A stretch of 64,000 nt of DNA from Enterococcus_E cecorum_B (GTDB taxonomy: Bacteria; Bacillota; Bacilli; Lactobacillales; Enterococcaceae), in NCBI GenBank assembly GCA_946499615.1, contig CAMMST010000006.1:20153-84152 (forward strand), read 5' to 3'. Both the position numbers and the translations under genes were made by a program. Shown here one piece after another: positions 61,857 to 64,000 of the stretch. Under the pieces are notes generated by a model. That model did no database searches. It was not told the DNA's origin and was given only the letters and a program-made list of their open reading frames with translations. Each line of letters opens with the position of its first letter. The stretch's first letter is position 1.

Positions 61857-62230
61857 TTCAATATTACCATCTTTATCTAAATATCCTATTAACCACTGAT
61901 TTTCTAAATATTATAAATTATTACAAAACCACTAAATAACCGCATTTTTCCGAAATAATTTCTCCCCTATTCATTCATGGTTATTCTACGCTGTAATATT
62001 AATATCATTTTTTGTTTAATACTTGCAACATAAGACTCTTCCCATCTTTCTAATGTGTAACTCCAATGATGAGTAAATAGAATCAGCTATCAAGATTTTC
62101 TTCCTATTTCCTTACTTCAACATCACTTTCATAAGTTCATTATATAACAAATTACGTTTAATATAAAACGTTATCATTACAACGAAATAATCATTCTCCC
62201 TCATTTAATTTGTGAAGGAGAATGACGTAC
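61857..62230. other. Decayed duplicate of the small-gene cassette
   Basis: No intact gene. About 62008-62045 repeats the start of the gene at 60871-61101 (GTCTTATGTTGCAAG followed by an early stop). About 62130-62180 repeats the promoter region at 61316-61370 (TATAATGAAC and ATGATAACGTTTTA). It looks like an old tandem copy with the middle lost. Confidence 0.5.
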
Positions 62231-62491
62231 TTAAAACCCAAATAACGTAATTGCAAGTGGAAGAAGTCCAGCTAAAAGAATGCTTAAGCCAGCTATCCAA
62301 TAATTCTTATAGCGTAGAGCCAGCAGTAAACAGATTATGCCAATTATCGGATTAATAATCAACCCAACGACACCACCCCAACGAAAATTTCCCAAAATAG
62401 CACTCAAAAAATCAGTAGGGAGGATAAACACACTCAACCAAAACAACAGACCAATCACAAGTAGAAATGGATAATACTTCTTAATTGCCAT
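62231..62491 (-). CDS. Small membrane protein with three helices
   Basis: An 86-residue hydrophobic protein (MAIKKYYPFLLVIGLLFWLS start; helices at about 7-24, 37-57 and 63-84). AAGGAGGG precedes the ATG. It is 15 bases after the related small gene and on the same putative transcript as the direct-repeat promoter. An immunity or accessory role in a peptide locus is inferred from context only. Confidence 0.65.
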   Translation of the reverse strand: MAIKKYYPFLLVIGLLFWLSVFILPTDFLSAILGNFRWGGVVGLIINPIIGIICLLLALRYKNYWIAGLSILLAGLLPLAITLFGF

Positions 62492-62506
62492 ATCAAATTC
62501 CCTCCT

Positions 62507-62674
62507 TCATCTCTTTCTTCTATTTATTAAGACTCTATATACTATCACAGCAATTAGCATCCAAAAAGTGACAAAATTAAATACTTTTGCGACGGAAGGA
62601 AGATGTGCATTGAAAATTATCGACAGTAAAAATGCTAATACAAAACTAAAGATTAATAAATGATCTTTTTTCAT
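62507..62674 (-). CDS. Small membrane protein related to the decayed gene
   Basis: A 55-residue protein with two membrane helices, starting MKKDHLLIFSFVLAFLLSII and ending in a basic VLINRRKR tail. The ATG at 62674 follows AAGGGA; an upstream ATG has no such site. The second half resembles the C-terminus of the pseudogene at 61107-61301, so they belong to one family. Confidence 0.6.
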   Translation of the reverse strand: MKKDHLLIFSFVLAFLLSIIFNAHLPSVAKVFNFVTFWMLIAVIVYRVLINRRKR

Positions 62675-62725
62675 CGCTTTTCCCTTCTTTTCATCCATGT
62701 TCTATCTATAACGGCTAATAAGTAA

Positions 62726-62752
62726 TCACTGCCACCACTTATGAAAAGTCAT
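62726..62752 (-). CDS. Possible 8-residue peptide MTFHKWWQ
   Basis: A nine-codon frame at the start of the transcript predicted from the direct-repeat promoter. AAGGAAA is 14 bases upstream, which is long. The double tryptophan recalls short signalling peptides, but chance is likely. Confidence 0.15.
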   Translation of the reverse strand: MTFHKWWQ

Positions 62753-62783
62753 CTTATAACCACACTTTCCTTTCGTCAACTTA

Positions 62784-62789
62784 ATTGTA
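62784..62789 (-). promoter_or_regulatory. -10 element behind the direct repeats
   Basis: TACAAT on the minus strand lies about 32 bases after the second direct repeat, a spacing seen at promoters activated by LytTR response regulators. Confidence 0.45.
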
Positions 62790-62821
62790 ATCCATATGAA
62801 TCAAAAAAATAAGAATACATT

Positions 62822-62853
62822 AACGAAATGCAGGTTTTATCAACGAAATGCAG
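62822..62853 (-). promoter_or_regulatory. Direct-repeat operator (LytTR type)
   Basis: CTGCATTTCGTT occurs twice in direct orientation with a 20-base period (62853-62842 and 62833-62822). Quorum-sensing regulators of the AgrA/PlnC/BlpR type bind pairs of about nine-base direct repeats at nearly this spacing. It lies between the kinase gene and the small membrane genes. Confidence 0.6.
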
Positions 62854-62898
62854 TCTAGGATAAAAACATTTGATTTCGATTACACCAAATATTTTCAA

Positions 62899-64000
62899 CT
62901 AATCTAAGGGTAAAACGACTCTGGCGATAAACTGTTGATTTTTAACGTTGATATCAAAAATCCCCTTACTTCTTTCAACAGCATCTCTAACATTTTTCAA
63001 ACCCAAGCCGTGATTTTTCTCATCTGCCTTCTGCGATTGAATCAGCCCATTTTCAATGCTGATTTCATTTGATACCTTATTTTTCACAACAAAAATAAAT
63101 TGTTGATTCTTAATCGAACATGACACGCTAAAGCAATCATCTTTTTCTAGGATTGTAGCCTCTAGCGCATTTTGTAATAAGTTATAGCAAATAATCGTTA
63201 AATCAACGGAATCCACATTTAAGTCTTTTGGAATGATTCCTTCTATACTTATTGTGATATTATTTTCGCGTGCTTTTTCGGTTAAATTCGTCAACAAGAT
63301 GTCGATTATCTGATTCCCTGTATAAAAATATTGCTTATCAAAATGAAAAAGATGCGCGATTTCATCCAAATAATTCATCACTGCTTGATCATTGTGCGCT
63401 TGAGCGATTTGGGCGATTGTTTGAAAATGAGCTTTCATATCATGACGAAAATTTCTAGTCTGCTTACTCTGATGTAAAATATTCTCAAAATAAACCTCTT
63501 GCATAGAATGGAATTGTTGTTGAAGTCGAAAATTTTCTTCTAATAGGCTATAATTTTGGGCTAGAATCACTTGATAAACACCTAAAAAATTTAAAATTGT
63601 AGCAGAAAATACTGAAAAAAATCCAAATAACGCTGCATCTTTAAGCGGATGAATCAAATGTTGGTAATGATTCACATAAAAGATCATCATACAAGTTAAT
63701 ACCAAAATCGTATAAAGCGAGACTAACTGCTTGTTACTGAGCGCAATTTCATCATCTATCCATTTTTTTCTGAATAAAAATAATAGTAATAGAACTAGCA
63801 AGGAAACGCCCATTGTAAAAGCAGAATAGGGTGATAAAGAGAAGAGGTTAATCGCTTCAATATGAAATAAAAAACGAAAAATATACATCACATTTAAGTT
63901 CAACAGAGCAATCATCACAAAAATGAAAGGATATAAGACTATCAGTTTCTTAGCACTTTCCTTTTTTACTAATAATAAGAGCAACATGATTGAAAAGAAT
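62899..64000 (-). CDS. Quorum-sensing-type sensor histidine kinase (HPK10), partial
   Basis: A membrane sensor kinase; 362 residues are seen from an internal methionine and the frame is open to the window edge, so the N-terminus is missing. At least four helices precede the kinase part. The H-box is RNFRHDMKAHF (around residue 180), the N-box ICYNLLQNALEA and the G-box GLGLKNV, as in AgrC/BlpH/PlnB peptide-pheromone receptors. A response regulator gene should lie beyond the window edge. Small membrane genes and a direct-repeat operator follow downstream. Confidence 0.88.
   Translation of the reverse strand, partial: FFSIMLLLLLVKKESAKKLIVLYPFIFVMIALLNLNVMYIFRFLFHIEAINLFSLSPYSAFTMGVSLLVLLLLFLFRKKWIDDEIALSNKQLVSLYTILVLTCMMIFYVNHYQHLIHPLKDAALFGFFSVFSATILNFLGVYQVILAQNYSLLEENFRLQQQFHSMQEVYFENILHQSKQTRNFRHDMKAHFQTIAQIAQAHNDQAVMNYLDEIAHLFHFDKQYFYTGNQIIDILLTNLTEKARENNITISIEGIIPKDLNVDSVDLTIICYNLLQNALEATILEKDDCFSVSCSIKNQQFIFVVKNKVSNEISIENGLIQSQKADEKNHGLGLKNVRDAVERSKGIFDINVKNQQFIARVVLPLD

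Noticed and set aside
1..64000. CRISPR array, tRNA, rRNA or prophage
   Set aside because: I looked for regular spacer repeats, tRNA-like cloverleaf ends, conserved rRNA segments and phage gene clusters, and found none.

Overview
The window looks like the chromosome of a low-GC Gram-positive of the order Lactobacillales, most likely an Enterococcus or close relative. The grounds are the order dnaX-ybaB-recR-tmk-darA-holB-ricT-yabA-rsmI, a SUF operon of the sufCDSUB type, Ami/Opp peptide transporters, a GlnK without a uridylylation tyrosine, and strong AGGAGG-type ribosome binding sites. I saw no rRNA, tRNA, CRISPR array or complete insertion sequence. Most genes lie on the minus strand. The window starts inside a metallo-hydrolase gene and ends inside a sensor kinase gene.

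Layout. 1-8.8 kb: a metallo-hydrolase, an M42 aminopeptidase and an Ami-type oligopeptide operon (oppA, then a terminator, then oppBCDF). 9.4-12.2 kb: the anaerobic ribonucleotide reductase nrdDG behind an NrdR-type box. 12.2-16.1 kb: dinB, a regulator/DUF2975 pair, and glnK-amtB under GlnR- and CodY-like sites. 16.4-23.1 kb: a replication and repair housekeeping operon. 23.4-25.3 kb: an rloA-rloB ATPase/TOPRIM pair, a probable defence module, whose rloB is split at a classic A-AAA-AAG slippery site. 25.5-33.5 kb: the SUF operon, pnp and rpsO. 33.9-39.5 kb: a rhodanese-like protein without its cysteine, a permease, a stand-alone sorbitol-IIA-like protein, a lactonase, sstT and small genes. 39.6-42.6 kb: a P-type ATPase behind a probable yybP-ykoY (Mn2+) riboswitch. 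42.8-46.0 kb: metG and a Nudix/winged-helix protein. 46.1-55.4 kb: a second opp locus (oppBCDF and two oppA genes) with a TnpB-like gene directly after oppF. 55.8-60.7 kb: rlmN, a MATE exporter and ftsK. 60.9-64 kb: small hydrophobic genes, decayed duplicates and a quorum-sensing-type histidine kinase.

The most striking locus is the TnpB-like gene at 46148-47089. It lacks the RuvC DxG aspartate, probably lacks the glutamate, and ends before the zinc finger and last catalytic residue. It has no tnpA partner and sits directly downstream of oppF. This is the architecture of a TldR (TnpB-like nuclease-dead repressor). Its 3' flank could encode a guide RNA whose first guide bases resemble the -35/-10 spacer of both nearby oppA promoters, next to TTTAA. 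That match is short and AT-rich, so it is a hypothesis.

A second recurring theme is a family of hairpin-forming repeats of about 40-135 bp just after the stop codons of glnK, oppF, oppA and rlmN, usually between the stop codon and the terminator. It supplies the last codons of two unrelated genes. A third theme is nitrogen and peptide nutrition: GlnR and CodY-like boxes are at amtB, and CodY-like boxes are at all three oppA promoters.
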